A DNA stretch of 64,000 nucleotides, from positions 1,738,001 to 1,802,000 of the forward strand of contig NC_087065.1 of assembly GCF_963678635.1 (NCBI RefSeq), given 5' to 3'. Of this stretch, positions 1 through 12,130 are shown piece after piece. The notes under the pieces were generated by a model that saw only the letters and a program-made list of their open reading frames with translations, was not told where the DNA came from and ran no database searches. The translations under genes were made by a program, and so were the position numbers. The stretch is from Symsagittifera roscoffensis (taxonomy: Eukaryota > Xenacoelomorpha > Acoela > Convolutidae). Within the stretch, counting starts at the first letter, position 1. Every line of letters begins with the position of its first letter.

Positions 1-820
1 AGGCTAGTTTCGGAAAATATTTGCGATATTGTCGCTCCGCTCTTCTTCTTTCCTTTTTTGCGGTTCTCAGTTCATCATCGAAGTAGGGGCATGTGTGCTG
101 TGAAAAGAAGCCCTTTTTCTCGGGAGCCAAGAAGTCGGCAACTTCATTTAAACAAGTAAAAAAGGTCCAAAATGAATCGCAGCAATTACCGGCATACGCC
201 ATTTTTTCGTTGATCAGAAGGTTGAATGTATTGCTCATACTTTCCAATGTAATGTTCTTGCACTGCCTATAAACAACTGTTTTATTTGAGACTGAAGTTT
301 GAGTATCCGTGGGGTAATTAAAATTAATGCAATTGTGATCGCTTGCAATTTCATCATCAACAAAAATATTCGCAGGTGTATAAGTTGAAATAATCAAATC
401 CAATCTATGACCGGATACATGAGTTGGTTCATGTATGTGCTGTTCAAGGCCGGCTTCAGAAATAACAGAGAAAAGTCGTGATGCTCTCGAATCCGCTTCA
501 AGCTCGGCGAGGAAGTTGAAGTCTCCTAAGCATAAAATGTTCGTAAAATTCGAAGCATATTTGACTAGTACTTCCGCGAATTCTTCAACGAAGACACTAA
601 AATTTGTCGCAGGAGGGACGATACACAAGTATTAAAAGTAGCGAGGTCGTTTGAAGAGACATGACCAAGTACTCCCAATTATCATTTGTCATGCTCTCAA
701 GGAGCTTGACATCAACTGACTGTTTGTGAAGTATTCCGACACCGCCCCCTCGTTTATCCTCGCGGGAACAGCTGATGAACTTATATTCTTCTGGGCCTGC
801 AAACGGGAAAGGTAGTTTTT
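1..820 (-). pseudogene. LINE ORF2: APE endonuclease core and pre-RT linker
   Basis: Reading leftward from about 790, the minus strand encodes CSREDKRGGGVGIL, then LVYRP, NILCLGDFNFLAEL, QHIHEPTHVSGHRLDLII and, at about 320-340, EIASDHNC. These are the ordered landmarks of AP-endonuclease domains of LINEs: GGGV strand, YRP, GDFN and the catalytic SDH. One frameshift falls between YRP and GDFN (about 610-620). From about 130 to 1 there is a basic stretch with PYFDDEL and RRAERQYRKY, the usual linker before reverse transcriptase. The domain nicks target DNA for target-primed reverse transcription. This copy is dead. Confidence 0.75.
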
Positions 821-823
821 CAA

Positions 824-1138
824 CTATTCTCTAGCTTCATCATTTAACCGAAAGGTTTTTATGAGATCATTTTCTGGCCAAAAATCAGCACTTTGGATTT
901 TGTCCTTCATCGTGTTTTCAAAAAGACAGCGGAAAAATTTCACCTTTGATTCTGGTTCGGACACCACGCGAACTTCAACCGGCTTTGCCCCTTGATTGGA
1001 GCAATATTCGATCAAGTCCTCAGGAGAAGCAGAGAGAGCAAAGCGTGTAGCAAAGATATTCCATCTAGGTGGTGGTGATGGTGGCTTCGGTACACCGAAC
1101 AGAGTACTCGAACCATCATTTTTCTTCGTTCCATTCAT
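824..1138 (-). pseudogene. LINE ORF1, C-terminal part
   Basis: A 104-residue open stretch follows the PHD finger on the same strand. It holds a proline-rich hinge, then WNIFATRF, EYCSNQGAKPVEV and, near the end, SADFWPENDLIKTFRLN. This pattern is typical of the RRM-like second half of PHD-type LINE ORF1 proteins. Only about 40 bases separate its stop from endonuclease sequence that should lie well inside ORF2. The start of ORF2, including the N-terminal part of the endonuclease, therefore appears deleted. Confidence 0.55.
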
Positions 1139-1343
1139 GAGACCAGATTCTCTGTTGGCTATTCTTTGTTTGCTGTAGTCATCTTCTCTCAGTCTCTTCG
1201 CTGCCTCTGTTCATAGAAGTTGTGCTGCCATGTCGCAACCTGCGAATGGCTCCTTGTTCGGCGGCTGTCCAGATCCAGCGTTTCCAGCAAGCAGTGATGC
1301 ATACGTCAAGTTGATCGGTTATTGTTGTACTTGTGTAGACGTG

Positions 1344-1670
1344 TTATCGCTGAGATCCTTCACAAGTTTCCTCAGTGTGTCGATAGATTCGGTTTCTTTT
1401 CGATTGAACATAATTGATCCGCCATTTTGTCTGTCTTCCTCTCGGGTTTGCCAGTTTCGTGGCATTCGGGACATACCCATGTGATCGTACCGTACCATAA
1501 ATAGACGAGGTATTCATTGATACACCCACACAAGACAGATGTACAGCTTTCAGCGAGCAAACAAAGCACTCAGTAAGAACTGAGGTTGAATCCCGCTCCC
1601 AACAAATGCCACAACAAGTTGGCGCTCTCGTAAGGACAGGTAATTCTGAAGTAAGTGAGAAAGGCATCAA
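1344..1670 (-). pseudogene. LINE ORF1, N-terminal PHD-type zinc finger
   Basis: The frame contains CCGIC, then TECFVC, then a His-x2-Cys step (HLSC), the spacing of a PHD finger. The final Cys pair (WVCPEC) is read in a neighbouring frame (about 1440-1490), so one frameshift separates the two halves. PHD fingers at the start of ORF1 are common in CR1-like LINEs and are thought to help assemble the retrotransposition particle. No intact product is possible here. Confidence 0.6.
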
Positions 1671-1852
1671 TCAGATGTTAATCAACCGAGTACAAGGCTA
1701 ATTTAAGCAGGTATTCAGTTAACTTTTCAAACCGATTGAAGAATATCAATTAAACCAGAAGGTGTGGTAACCGAATATAAAGCAAAAGGAAATAACGAAT
1801 ACTTTTTTTTGTTCGCGGAAGAAATTCAAGGAATAATCCGAGGGATGTCTCA

Positions 1853-1925
1853 GTGATACGAACCCCGGACCTATGGCACGTCAGGCCCACGTACTAACCA
1901 CCAGGCTAAGTGTCCTGTATATGAG
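1853..1925 (-). repeat. tRNA-like segment (SINE head or tRNA pseudogene)
   Basis: The minus strand carries an A-box-like TTAGCCTGGTGG (1898-1909) and a B-box-like GGTTCGTATC (1855-1864) at tRNA-like spacing. I see no good cloverleaf acceptor stem, so a tRNA-derived SINE head or tRNA pseudogene fits better than a functional tRNA. Confidence 0.5.
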
Positions 1926-2622
1926 AGAGAACCAAGTAGGATGTAAACAGCAAATAACATCAGATATAATCGGACTCCACCGGTGGGATTGTTGTTTGAT
2001 CTCTGTTCTCGATCCCGATTACAAGATACTTGGGTAACACACAGGAGGGGTCGGTCAGGATAAATTAAAGGTTATTCGCATTTCATTATACTATCTTAAG
2101 TTATTTAATAAGTTTATCACAACAATTAGGCTAAAAGTTTGAGTTAGGCTTTGTTGTGATGATGATAGGTTGCGAACTAATTTTTATTCCAACTGACAAC
2201 GGAAGGATTGAGTATTTGTTATGTCTATTTTTTCTGAAAAGTTTGACTTTTCAACCAACAATTTTAGCCCAATGACATGGAAAACATTTAACCCTCGTCC
2301 TAGGCCTAAAAGTGTTATTTTTTCTACACAAAAGTTGAATTTAGATTCAACAGAAAAAGTGCATAGATAAACAATGATAGCCGGTCGCTGTACAAGTTTT
2401 TTCTTTTTTTTTATGTAACTATTTTTTCGTTGAAAGTTCCGTGATTGCGAGTATCGTATGCTATATTAAATTAAATTAAGAAATACCGCGTAATTGTTTT
2501 GTTTCATTAAAATTGATTCTTTCAATAGTTCGGCTGGTATTAATGGCAGCAAATGTGAAAAGCTAGCAAAAGCTACATTGTAATTATAACCACTTTTTAG
2601 CTACTTTTTCCAAATACTTCAG
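1926..2622. other. AT-rich spacer, nothing recognised
   Basis: Low-GC sequence with poly-T runs. I see no reading frame or repeat that I can support. Confidence 0.4.
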
Positions 2623-2695
2623 GTGACGCATTTACAGCAGATATTTTCGGATAGTCGTGAAGGTAGTCATAGTTGGCAAGATGCGGTGCAATTAT
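2623..2695 (+). CDS. Candidate short internal exon
   Basis: This 73-base GC-richer island is bounded by a good acceptor (TACTTCAG before 2623) and a good donor (T followed by GTAAGC at 2696). One frame is open across it and begins VTHLQQIFSDSREGSHSW. I do not recognise the family. Splice signals plus base composition are the only support. It could belong to a plus-strand gene whose next intron holds the tandem array, or be chance. Confidence 0.25.
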
Positions 2696-2749
2696 GTAAG
2701 CGGGGACTATGAGAAGACGGCGGCTAATTTGGCTGTTACCCGATGATTG

Positions 2750-5700
2750 CTTAGGCGCGTAGTTTCCAATACATTCAGTTTTTCTTGCATTATGCAGTTA
2801 AATGCACAAATTCACCGAAGAACAGCCTCAATTCCAATTGCAGGATCTCTATCTAGTTCAGCCACTTTATTTTTCATTAGGAATAGCTTTTCAAGCTCTA
2901 TAACTATTAGAGATTTCATTTGTAAGTTTAAAAGCCTGTCTCGAGTCTCCTTTTTATTATTCACTCTCAAATTTGGTTTTTCGCGGTTTGACTATTGATT
3001 TCTTTTTAGGTTCAGTTCATTTCCATTATTAAAAGGAAGGCAAGCTCCATTATCTAACAGCAAAAGTGAAAGCTCACTAAAGACGTTCCCAGTGAAATCA
3101 AAATTTTACCCCTTGATCCAGTTTTCTCAAATTGGGTGAATTTTATCAAAAAGTACAGGTTATAATTTGTTCTAGAAATTCTCAATTCGAATCGCACGAT
3201 CTCGATCTAGTTCAGCCTCTTCTTTTGATAAGAGTACCTTTTCAAGCCCTATTTTTATCGAAGATTTTTCTTCGCGAGTCTCCTATTTATATATTAAGAG
3301 TCATGAACCTAGTAAATACTCTTATATTGTTCTTGATGATTGTTTTTTTTTGTTTTTTCTTAAAGAAAAAGTTTTAAAAATTGTTCACGGTCAAATTCAG
3401 GGGCGGATCAAGTATTTTCTCGAGGGGGGGCGGATTTTCAAAAAAATTTCCAAAATTTTGACGACCTTTTTTTTTTTTGGTCGACCAAATTGATTTTTCG
3501 AGCTCTCCCAAAGCACTGTTTTGCCCCTTATTTGGGGGTAAATTTTATGCGCCGCAGGCAAATTTTTAAAAAAACAGTCAAAAGAGGTGTTTTTGGGCAC
3601 TTTTTGAAAAATTTTGACAAAAAAATCGCGTTTTTTTTGGCGCGCGCTCCCCCTCAAAGTTAGTATATATTGGCGCCAAAGGCGCCTTTAGAAAAATTTT
3701 AGGGTCGGTCGGCCAAAAATGGATTTCTGAAAAAGTATCAAAGGCAGGGGGTCGAATCCCTAAGGGGAGGGGGGGGGGCGGACGCCCCTGGTCAAATTCG
3801 ATTTTTCGCGCTTCGACTTTTGATTTCTTTTTTGGGTTCAGTTCTTTAATAAAAGGAAGGCATCTCTTCTATAGAACACCAGAGTGAGAAGTCACCAAAA
3901 TGTGATTAACTTATGGTTCCGAAAGTTAAGTTTAACATGCAGACTTCCCAGCGAATTAAATTTTACTTTTTGATCCAGTTTTCTCAAATTGGGTTTGTTT
4001 TGTCAAAAAATGTCGATTATAAATTGTTCTAGAAATTCAAAGAGCGTTCAGCGCATTTGTTTTCTTTGAAATTCTAATATTGAGTTTTTTAGAAAACAAG
4101 TCACTATGGTTTTTCTGTTTACTTCTGTTCTTTGACTCTTTTCCCACTGTCTACATTCCCTTTTATCAGGGTGCTGTTTTAGATATGGAATAAGCCTGTT
4201 TTTTAAGACCAGCAGAGTTTGTGTAATATTTCGAAGTTTTTTTTCTCACCGAATTTTTTCCTTTCAGTTTTAGTGTAAATTTTCGGCGTTATATAAACAG
4301 CATTGGCTACATCTGATCAAGTACAGCGCATTTATGAGCGCATGAAATTCATCTGTAGGTTAGGCGTTCAATGTTAATATTGTTGAAACAAATCAAACCG
4401 AATGTGGCCCTGAGGTTGAAAGCAAGAATACGAAAATTAATAATGGTCGAAAAACAATGTGGAAAATATGAACAAATTATCTGCTTAATTTTGAAATTGT
4501 CTAAATGACTTCTGTCTGAAGTATTTTGCGACAACCGTGCTGAAAATGTTCCTCTTAAAGAAATGCATTTTGCTCAGAATCAGTTCTGATCCCAATCTAA
4601 AGACAGAATATATTTTCAGTCAACAGCTTTATTTACAAGTTATTTTTATCTCCGATGCTGCAGTAATGAAGACCAAGTGCGGCGGACCGGCGTGTGATTG
4701 GGTTAAAAATATCTGACCAAATGTTGCTCAAGATGTTTTAAACTCTGTTCGTAACAAGCGTCACAAAGACAGTCTCATTGCTCGTAACCAGAACAGTCTC
4801 AATTCCATTTGCAGGATCTATCTTGTTCAGCCTCTTTTTTTTATAAAGACTAGCTTTTCAAGTTTTCTTTTTGTCAGAGATTTCATTTGTAAGTTAAGTG
4901 ATTTCATTTGTCAAAGGAAAAATATTGAAACTGTCAAAGGAAAAATCTTGAAAATTGTTCACCGTCAAATTTATTTTTTCGCGGTTTGACTCTTGGTTAG
5001 TTCATTTTCTTTATTAAAAGGAAGGCAATCTCCTCTATCGAACACCAGAAGTGAAAAGTCACCAAAAACGTGATCAACAGCTGGTTGCGAAAGTCATTTT
5101 AAGTTTAAACATTTCCCAGCGAAATAAAAAAATTTTTTAACCTATATTCCAGTTTTTTCGAATTGGTTTGATCTTATCAAAAAGTGCTGAATATAAATTG
5201 TTCTAAAAATTCAAAGAGCTTCAATCTCAATTCCAATTGCAGGATCTCAATCTAGTGTAGCCACTTATTTTGTGGTGAGTAGCTTTTCAAGACCTATAAT
5301 TATCGGAGATTTTTCTTCTGAGTTTATAAACCTGTCTCGAGTATCCTATTTATATATTAAGAGTCATGAACCTAGTAAATACTCTTGTATAGTCCTTGAT
5401 GATTGTTTTATTTGTTTTTTTTGAAAGAAAGTTTTAAAAATTTTTCACGGCCAAATTTGATTTTTTGCGGTTCGATTTTTGGTTTCTTTTTAGGTTCAGT
5501 TCTTTAATAAAAGGAAGGCATCTCTTCTATAGAACACCAGAGTGAGAAGTCACCAAAACGTGATTAACTTATGGTTCCGAAAGTTAAGTTTAACATGCAG
5601 ACTTCCCAGCGAATTAAATTTTTTTTTGATTCAGTTCTCTCAAATTGGGTTTGTTTTATTAAAAAATGTCGATTTTAAATTGTTCTCGAAATTCAAAGAG

Positions 5701-8700
5701 CGTTCAGCGCATTTGTTTTCTTTGAAATTCTAATATTGAGTTTTTTTAGAAAACAAGTCACTATGGTTTTCTGTTTACTTCTGTTCATTGACTCTTTTCC
5801 CACTGTCTACTGTCTACATTCCCTTTTATCAGGGTGCTGTTTTATATATGGATTAAGCCTGTTTTTTAAGACCATCAGAGTTTGTGTAATATTTCGAAGT
5901 TTTTTTTCTCACCGAACTTTTTCCTTTCAGTTTTAGAGTAAATTTTCGGCGTTTTATAAACAGCATGGGCTACATCTGATCAAGTACAGCGCATTTATGA
6001 GAGCATGAAATTCATCTGTTGGTTAGGCGTTTAAGGTTAATATTGTTGAAACAAATCAAACCGCATGTGGCCCTGAGGTTGAAAGCAAGAATACGAAAAT
6101 TAATAATGGTCGAAAAACAATGTGGAAAATATCAACAAATTATCTGCTTAATTTTGAAATTGTCTAAATGACTTCTGTCTGAAGTATTTTGCGACAACCG
6201 TGCTGAAAATGTTCCTCTTAAAGAAATGCTTTTTGCTCAGAATCAGTTCTGATCCCAATCTAAAGACAGAATAAATTTTCTGTCAACAGCTTTATTTACA
6301 AGTTATTTTTATATCCGATGCTGCAGTAATGAAGACCAAGTGCGGAGGAACGGCGTGTGATTGGGTTAAATTTATCCGACTAAATGTTGCTCAAGATGTT
6401 TTAAACTCTGTTCGTAACAAGCGTCACAAAGACAGTCTCATTGCTCGTAACCAGAACAGTCTCAATATCATTTGCAGGATCTATCTTGTTCAGCCTCTTT
6501 TTTTATAAAGACTAGCTTTTCAAGCCTTCTTTTTGTCAGAGATTTCATTTGTAAGTTAAGAGATTTCATTTGTCAAAGGAAAAATATTGAAACTGTCAAA
6601 GAAAAAATCTTGAAAATTGTTCACGGTCAAATTTATTTTTTTCGCGGTTTAACTCTTGGTTTCTTTTTAAATTCAGTTCATTTTCTTTATTAAAAGGAAG
6701 GCAATCTTCTCTATCGAACACCAGAAGTGAAAAGTCACCAAAAACGTGATTAACTTATGGTTCCGAAAGTTAAGTTTAACATGCAGACTTCCCAGCGAAT
6801 TAAATTTTTTTTTTTGATTCAGTTCTTTCAAATTGGGTTTGTTTTATTAAAAAATATCGATTTTAAATTGTTCTAGAAATTCAAAGAGCGTTCAGCGCAT
6901 TTGTTTCCTTTGAAATTCTAATATTGAGTTTTTTTAGAAAACAAGTCACTATGGTTTTCTGTTTACTTCTGTTCATTGACTCTTTTCCCACTGTCTACTG
7001 TCTACATTCCCTTTTATCAGGGTGCTGTTTTAGATATGGATTAAGCCTGTTTTTTAAGACCATCAGAGTTTGTGTAATATTTCGAAGTTTTTTTTCTCAC
7101 CGAACTTTTTCCTTTCAGTTTTAGAGTAAATTTTCGGCGTTTTATAAACAGCATGGGCTACATCTGATCAAGTACAGCGCATTTATGAGAGCATGAAATT
7201 CATCTGTTGGTTAGGCGTTTAAGGTTAATATTGTTGAAACAAATCAAACCGCACGTGGCCCTGAGGTTGAAAGCAAGAATACGAAAATTAATAATGGTCG
7301 AAAAACAATGTGGAAAATATCAACAAATTATCTGCTTAATTTTGAAATTGTCTAAATGACTTCTGTCTGAAGTATTTTGCGACAACCGTGCTGAAAATGT
7401 TCCTCTTAAAGAAATGCTTTTTGCTCAGAATCAGTTCTGATCCCAATCTAAAGACAGAATAAATTTTCTGTCAACAGCTTTATTTACAAGTTATTTTTAT
7501 ATCCGATGCTGCAGTAATGAAGACCAAGTGCGGAGGAACGGCGTGTGATTGGGTTAAATTTATCCGACTAAATGTTGCTCAAGATGTTTTAAACTCTGTT
7601 CGTAACAAGCGTCACAAAGACAGTCTCATTGCTCGTAACCAGAACAGTCTCAATATCATTTGCAGGATCTATCTTGTTCAGCCTCTTTTTTTATAAAGAC
7701 TAGCTTTTCAAGCCTTCTTTTTGTCAGAGATTTCATTTGTAAGTTAAGAGATTTCATTTGTCAAAGGAAAAATATTGAAACTGTCAAAGAAAAAATCTTG
7801 AAAATTGTTCACGGTCAAATTTATTTTTTTCGCGGTTTAACTCTTGGTTTCTTTTTAAATTCAGTTCATTTTCTTTATTAAAAGGAAGGCAATCTTCTCT
7901 ATCGAACACCAGAAGTGAAAAGTCACCAAAAACGTGATTAACTTATGGTTCCGAAAGTTAAGTTTAACATGCAGACTTCCCAGCGAATTAAATTTTTTTT
8001 TTTTATTCAGTTCTTTCAAATTGGGTTTGTTTTATTAAAAAATATCGATTTTAAATTGTTCTAGAAATTCAAAGAGCGTTCAGCGCATTTGTTTTCTTTG
8101 AAATTCTAATATTGAGTTCTTTTAGAAAACAAGTCACTATGGTTTTCTGTTTACTTCTGTTCATTGACTCTTTTCCCACTGTCTACTGTCTACATTCCCT
8201 TTTATCAGGGTGCTGTTTTAGATATGGATTAAGCCTGTTTTTTAAGACCAGCAGAGTTTGTGTAATATTTCGAAGTTTTTTTTCTCACCGAATTTTTTCC
8301 TTTCAGTTTTAGAGTAAATTTTCAGCGTTTTATAAACAGCATGGGCTACATCTGATCAAGTACAGCGCATTTATGAGAGCATGAAATTCATCTGTAGGCT
8401 AGGCGTTTAAGGTTAATATTGTTGAAACAAATCAAACCGCATGTGGCCCTGAGGTTGAAAGCAAGAATACGAAAATTAATAATGGTCGAAAAACAATGGA
8501 AAATATCAACAAATTATCTGCTTAATTTTGAAATTGTCTAAATGACTTCTGTCTGAAGTATTTTGCGACAACCGTGCTGAAAATGTTCCTCTTAAAGAAA
8601 TGCTTTTTGCTCAGAATCAGTTCTGATCCCAATCTAAAGACAGAATAAATTTTCTGTCAACAGCTTTATTTACAAGTTATTTTTATCTCCGATGCTGCAG

Positions 8701-9867
8701 TAATGAAGACCAAGTGCGGAGGAACGGCGTGTGATTGGGTTAAAATTATCCGACTAAATGTTGCTCAAGATGTTTTAACTTCTGTTCGTAACAAGCGTCA
8801 CAAAGACAGTCTCATTGCTCGTAACCAGAACAGTCTCAATATCATTTGCAGGATCTATCTTGTTCAGCCTCTTTTTTTTATAAAGACTAGCTTTTCAAGC
8901 CTTCTTTTTGTCAGAGATTTCGTTTGTAAGTTAAGAGATTTCATTTGTCAAAGGAAAAATATTGAAACTGTCAAAGGAAAAATCTTGAAAATTGTTCACT
9001 GTCAAATTTATTTTTTTCGCGGTTTGACTCTTGGTTTCTTTTTAAATTCAGTTCATTTTCTTTATTAAAAGGAAGGCAATCTTCTCTATCGAACACCAGA
9101 AGTGAAAAGTCACCAAAAACGTGATCAACAGCTGGTTGCGAAAGTCATTTTAAGTTTAAACATTTCCCAGCGAAATATATTTTTTTAACCTATCTTCCAG
9201 TTTTTTCGAATTGGTTTGATCTTATCAAAAGTGCTGAATATAAATTGTTCTAAAAATTCAAAGAACTTCAATCTCAATTCCAATTGCAGGATCTCAATCT
9301 AGTGTAGCCACTTCTTTTGTGGAGAGTAGCTTTTCAAGCCCTATAATTATCGGAGATTTTTCTTCTGAGTTTATAAACCTGTCTCGAGTATCCTATTTAT
9401 ATATTAAGAGTCATGAACCTAGTAAATACTCTTGTATAGTCCTTGATGATTGTTTTGTTTGTTTTTTTAGAGAAAAAGTTTTAAAAATTTTTCACCGCCA
9501 AATTTGAATTTTTGCGGTTCGACTTTTGGTTTCTTTTTAGGTTCAGTTCTTTAATAAAAGGAAGGCATCTCTTCTATAGAACACCAGAGTGAGAAGTCAC
9601 CAAAACGTGATTAACTTATGGTTCCGAAAGTTAAGTTTAACATGCAGACTTCCCAGCGAATTAAATTTTACTTTTTGATACAGTTTTCTCAAATTGGGTT
9701 TGTTTTATCAAAAAATGTCGATTTTAAATTGTTTTAGAAATTCAAAGAGCGTTCAGCGCATTTTTTTTCTTTGAAACTTCAAAATTGAGTTTTTCTTTAG
9801 TAAACAGGGTTTTTTTTAGATATGGATTAGGCCTGTTTTTTAAGAGCTTATGTAATATTGCGAGAAA
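2750..9867 (+). repeat. Tandem array of alternating 1,188-bp and about 1,657-bp units
   Basis: The landmark 'attctaatattgagtttt' recurs near 4070, 5726, 6914, 8102 and, diverged, 9770. Spacings are about 1656, 1188, 1188 and 1659. The long units carry an extra block of about 470 bp (5,090-5,520 and 9,110-9,560) that starts near the motif AGGAAGGCA. Copies at 6,330-7,500 and 7,520-8,690 are nearly identical; the units before 4,000 are older and diverged. A unit-encoded frame beginning MKTKCGGTACDWVK recurs in each copy but is cut at different points. Confidence 0.85.
3398..3790 (+). mobile_element. hAT-type MITE, copy 1
   Basis: The element starts CAGGGGCGGAT and ends CGCCCCTG. It is flanked by the perfect 8-bp duplication GTCAAATT (3390-3397 and 3791-3798). 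Inside are poly-G and poly-T tracts shared with the copies at 17.7 and 19.0 kb. Eight-base target duplications and CAGGGG termini are hAT hallmarks. There is no transposase. It is inserted in a unit of the tandem array. Confidence 0.9.
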
Positions 9868-11488
9868 TCTATCTATCTATCTATACTATATTTAAATGCG
9901 AGTGACAGCTATCTCCCATGTTTAAGCATAAAAATTTTGCATGTTTAACGAAACAATTTTTTCATGTTTGAGCTATATCAAATATTGCATTGCTTCAGAA
10001 AAATTCTCAATTAGTTTTTCGCAAGGTCATTAATTTTTCAGTATTTTTTTCGAGGCCAAATTAAGTCTGTCTGTCTGTATACCTGCTTTTTAAATTAATT
10101 TGATTATGTCTGTCTACCTGTCGCCTAATTTTTCAACTTTCATCTTTTATCTATCTTTTATTTATTATCTATTATTTTTTTAAATGCGGGCTTCACTATC
10201 TCGCCATGTTTAAGCTTTTTCAACGTAATATTTTTGCATGTTTAACAAATGAATTTTTTCACGTTTAAGCTATATCGTATATTGCAATGGTTAAAGTTTT
10301 TTTCGATTTTTCAGTTTAAATTCAGTGTTTATTCAATCAAGTCTGAAATTAGCTACCCAATAGTAGGATATTGTCAGAGTTTTCCCAGGTTTTGCGATTC
10401 TGGCCTCCATATATGAATAACCAAATCCTCTTAGTTAACGAGATAGGCAATTTTCGAGGTTTTTCAAAAAATTTCTAGAAAGTTTAATTTAAAAAAGTTT
10501 TTCAATTTTTGAAATGCTCGCCCTGTAGTTGGGTTTTGTTAGGGTGCTCCCAGGGGTTGCGAATCTTGTCTCCAATTGTCACTTCTCAAATCCTTGTAGT
10601 TTTCGAGATATGACGTTTTTTGTGATTTTTTCAAAAAATTTTTCATGAAAAAGAATTTTTTTTTCTAAGTTTGAAATTCCTAACCTGTAGTTGGGGAGCT
10701 GCCAGAGTTATCACAAGGGTTGCAAATTCGGCCCCCAATTTAAAATGCCCAAATCATTTTTGTTTAAGAGATAAGACGATTTTTGTGATTTTTTTGGAAA
10801 TTTTCAGAAAACTCAAATTACAAAATAATTCGTGGAAGTGAAAGTCCCAAACCTGTAATTGTGTACTTTCAAAGATTGCGATTATTGCCATCAAAAAACA
10901 CTGCTCAAATTTCGGTCGTTTTCGAAATGTGAATTTTTTCTGCTTTTCGAAAAAATACCTCTCAGAAAACTTACGGTGAAGTTTTTCAAAATCTGAATTT
11001 CATAACGTTGTACTTGGGTACTGTAAGGGTACTCTCAGGAGTTGCAAGTCTTGCGTCCAAATGCGACTGCCCAATTGCTTTCAGTTTCCCAGATGTGACG
11101 TTTCTTAATTCATTATAAACTTAGATATAAAAAAAATATCACAAATTTTTATGGTTTTTCGAAATTTAAATTAAGAAATCGAATGAAAAATTTGACAAAT
11201 TTGAAGTTACTCTTAGGAGTTGCAAGTCTTGCATCCAAATGCGACTGTTCAATGGCTTTCAATTTCCCAGGTGTGACGTTTCTTAGTTCATTTTAAATTT
11301 TTCGAAGAATTTTCATAAAACTTCACAAAATTTTATGGTTCTTCAAAAGTTGTATAAAAAACTTGAATGAAAAACTTTGCAAAATTTTAAATTACGAACC
11401 CTGTAATTGGGTGCTGTCAGAGTACACTCAAAGAATAGTTTTTTGAGTTGTTGAAAATTCGAAGCACCGGAGGTGCGGTATACGCTAG
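9868..11488 (+). mobile_element. Non-autonomous Helitron with internal minisatellite
   Basis: The 5' end is TCTATCTATC followed by ACTATATTTAAATGCG. The 3' end is a hairpin GCACC-gga-GGTGC (11464-11476), then eight bases and CTAG (11485-11488). The insertion lies between A (9867) and T (11489). These are Helitron terminal rules: TC start, CTRR end with upstream hairpin, AT target, no duplication. The interior (about 10,350-11,430) holds seven degraded copies of a roughly 160-bp unit with motifs like CTGTAGTTGGG and TTGCGAATCTTG. The first 100 bp are also repeated near 10,170. No Rep/helicase frame is present. Confidence 0.8.
10350..11430 (+). repeat. Degenerate ~160-bp tandem repeat inside the Helitron
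   Basis: Units begin near 10,365, 10,514, 10,683, 10,852, 11,012, 11,200 and 11,400. Each contains variants of 'tgtagttgggt', 'gctgtcagagt', 'aggggttgcgaat' and 'gagatatgacgtttttt'. Helitrons often carry such central minisatellites. Confidence 0.7.
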
Positions 11489-12130
11489 TTTATTTTTATT
11501 AGGATTCTGTTTTAGGTATGGTTTAAACCTGTTGTTTGTGAGAACAGCAGAGTTTGTGTTATATTGCGAGGTAACTTGTTTTTTTAATCGCATTTTATCA
11601 TTTCAGTACTAGTGTATTTTTTCGGCGTTATGTAAACAGCATGAGCTACATCCGCTCAAGTACAGCGCATTTATTGCCGCATGAAAGTTATCTGTAGGTC
11701 AGGCGTGTAATGTTAATTTTGTTGAAACAAATCAAACCGAATGTGGCCCTGAGGCTGAAAGCAAGAATACGGAAATTAATAATGGTCGAAAAGCAATTGG
11801 GAAAATATCAACAAATTATCTACTTTTTTGAATTCTTCTTTTTGACTCTGTCCGAAGTAGTTTCGCGACAACCTTGCTAGAAAAATCTGCCTGTTTTAGA
11901 AATGCATTTTTCTCTGAAGCAGTTCTGATCTCAGAATAGAGACAGAATGTTTTATCATAGTCACCAGCCTTTTCGATAAGTTTTTTTATGTCTCCGAGTC
12001 TGCAGTCATTAACACCATGCGTGTGATTAAGTCAAGGAAACCTTACTAAATGTTGCCGAAGATGTTTTAAACAATGTTCGTAACAAGCGTCATTGTTTAT
12101 TGCACAGAACTATTGTATTCGGTCTATTTT
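11489..12130 (+). repeat. Diverged unit of the left tandem array, right of the Helitron
   Basis: After the Helitron the array sequence resumes: GTTTTAGGTATGG, AGCAGAGTTTGTGT, AAACAAATCAAACCGAATGT and CGTAACAAGCGTCA all match the 1,188-bp unit. It is more diverged than copies at 4-9 kb. Confidence 0.75.

Larger units (their letters stand above)
1..1670 (-). mobile_element. Decayed non-LTR retrotransposon (LINE, CR1/L2-like), 5' part
   Basis: On the minus strand, in order, lie a PHD-finger ORF1, the ORF1 C-terminal domain, an apurinic endonuclease domain and the linker that precedes reverse transcriptase. The RT itself would lie left of position 1, so the element is cut by the window edge. Frameshifts and stops show it is not functional. 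The ORF1 layout (PHD finger, then a domain ending near FWP) resembles CR1/L2-type elements; the clade assignment is an inference. Confidence 0.75.

Noticed and set aside
435-635. Plus-strand 66-codon frame
   Set aside because: Antisense shadow of the LINE endonuclease on the minus strand.
1853-1925. Functional tRNA gene
   Set aside because: A- and B-box-like blocks are present but no convincing acceptor stem or cloverleaf could be drawn.
5736-8312. 66- and 73-codon frames repeated at 1,188-bp spacing
   Set aside because: They track the tandem unit. Identity is due to recent amplification of the DNA, not evident protein constraint, and indels in T runs break the related longer frame.
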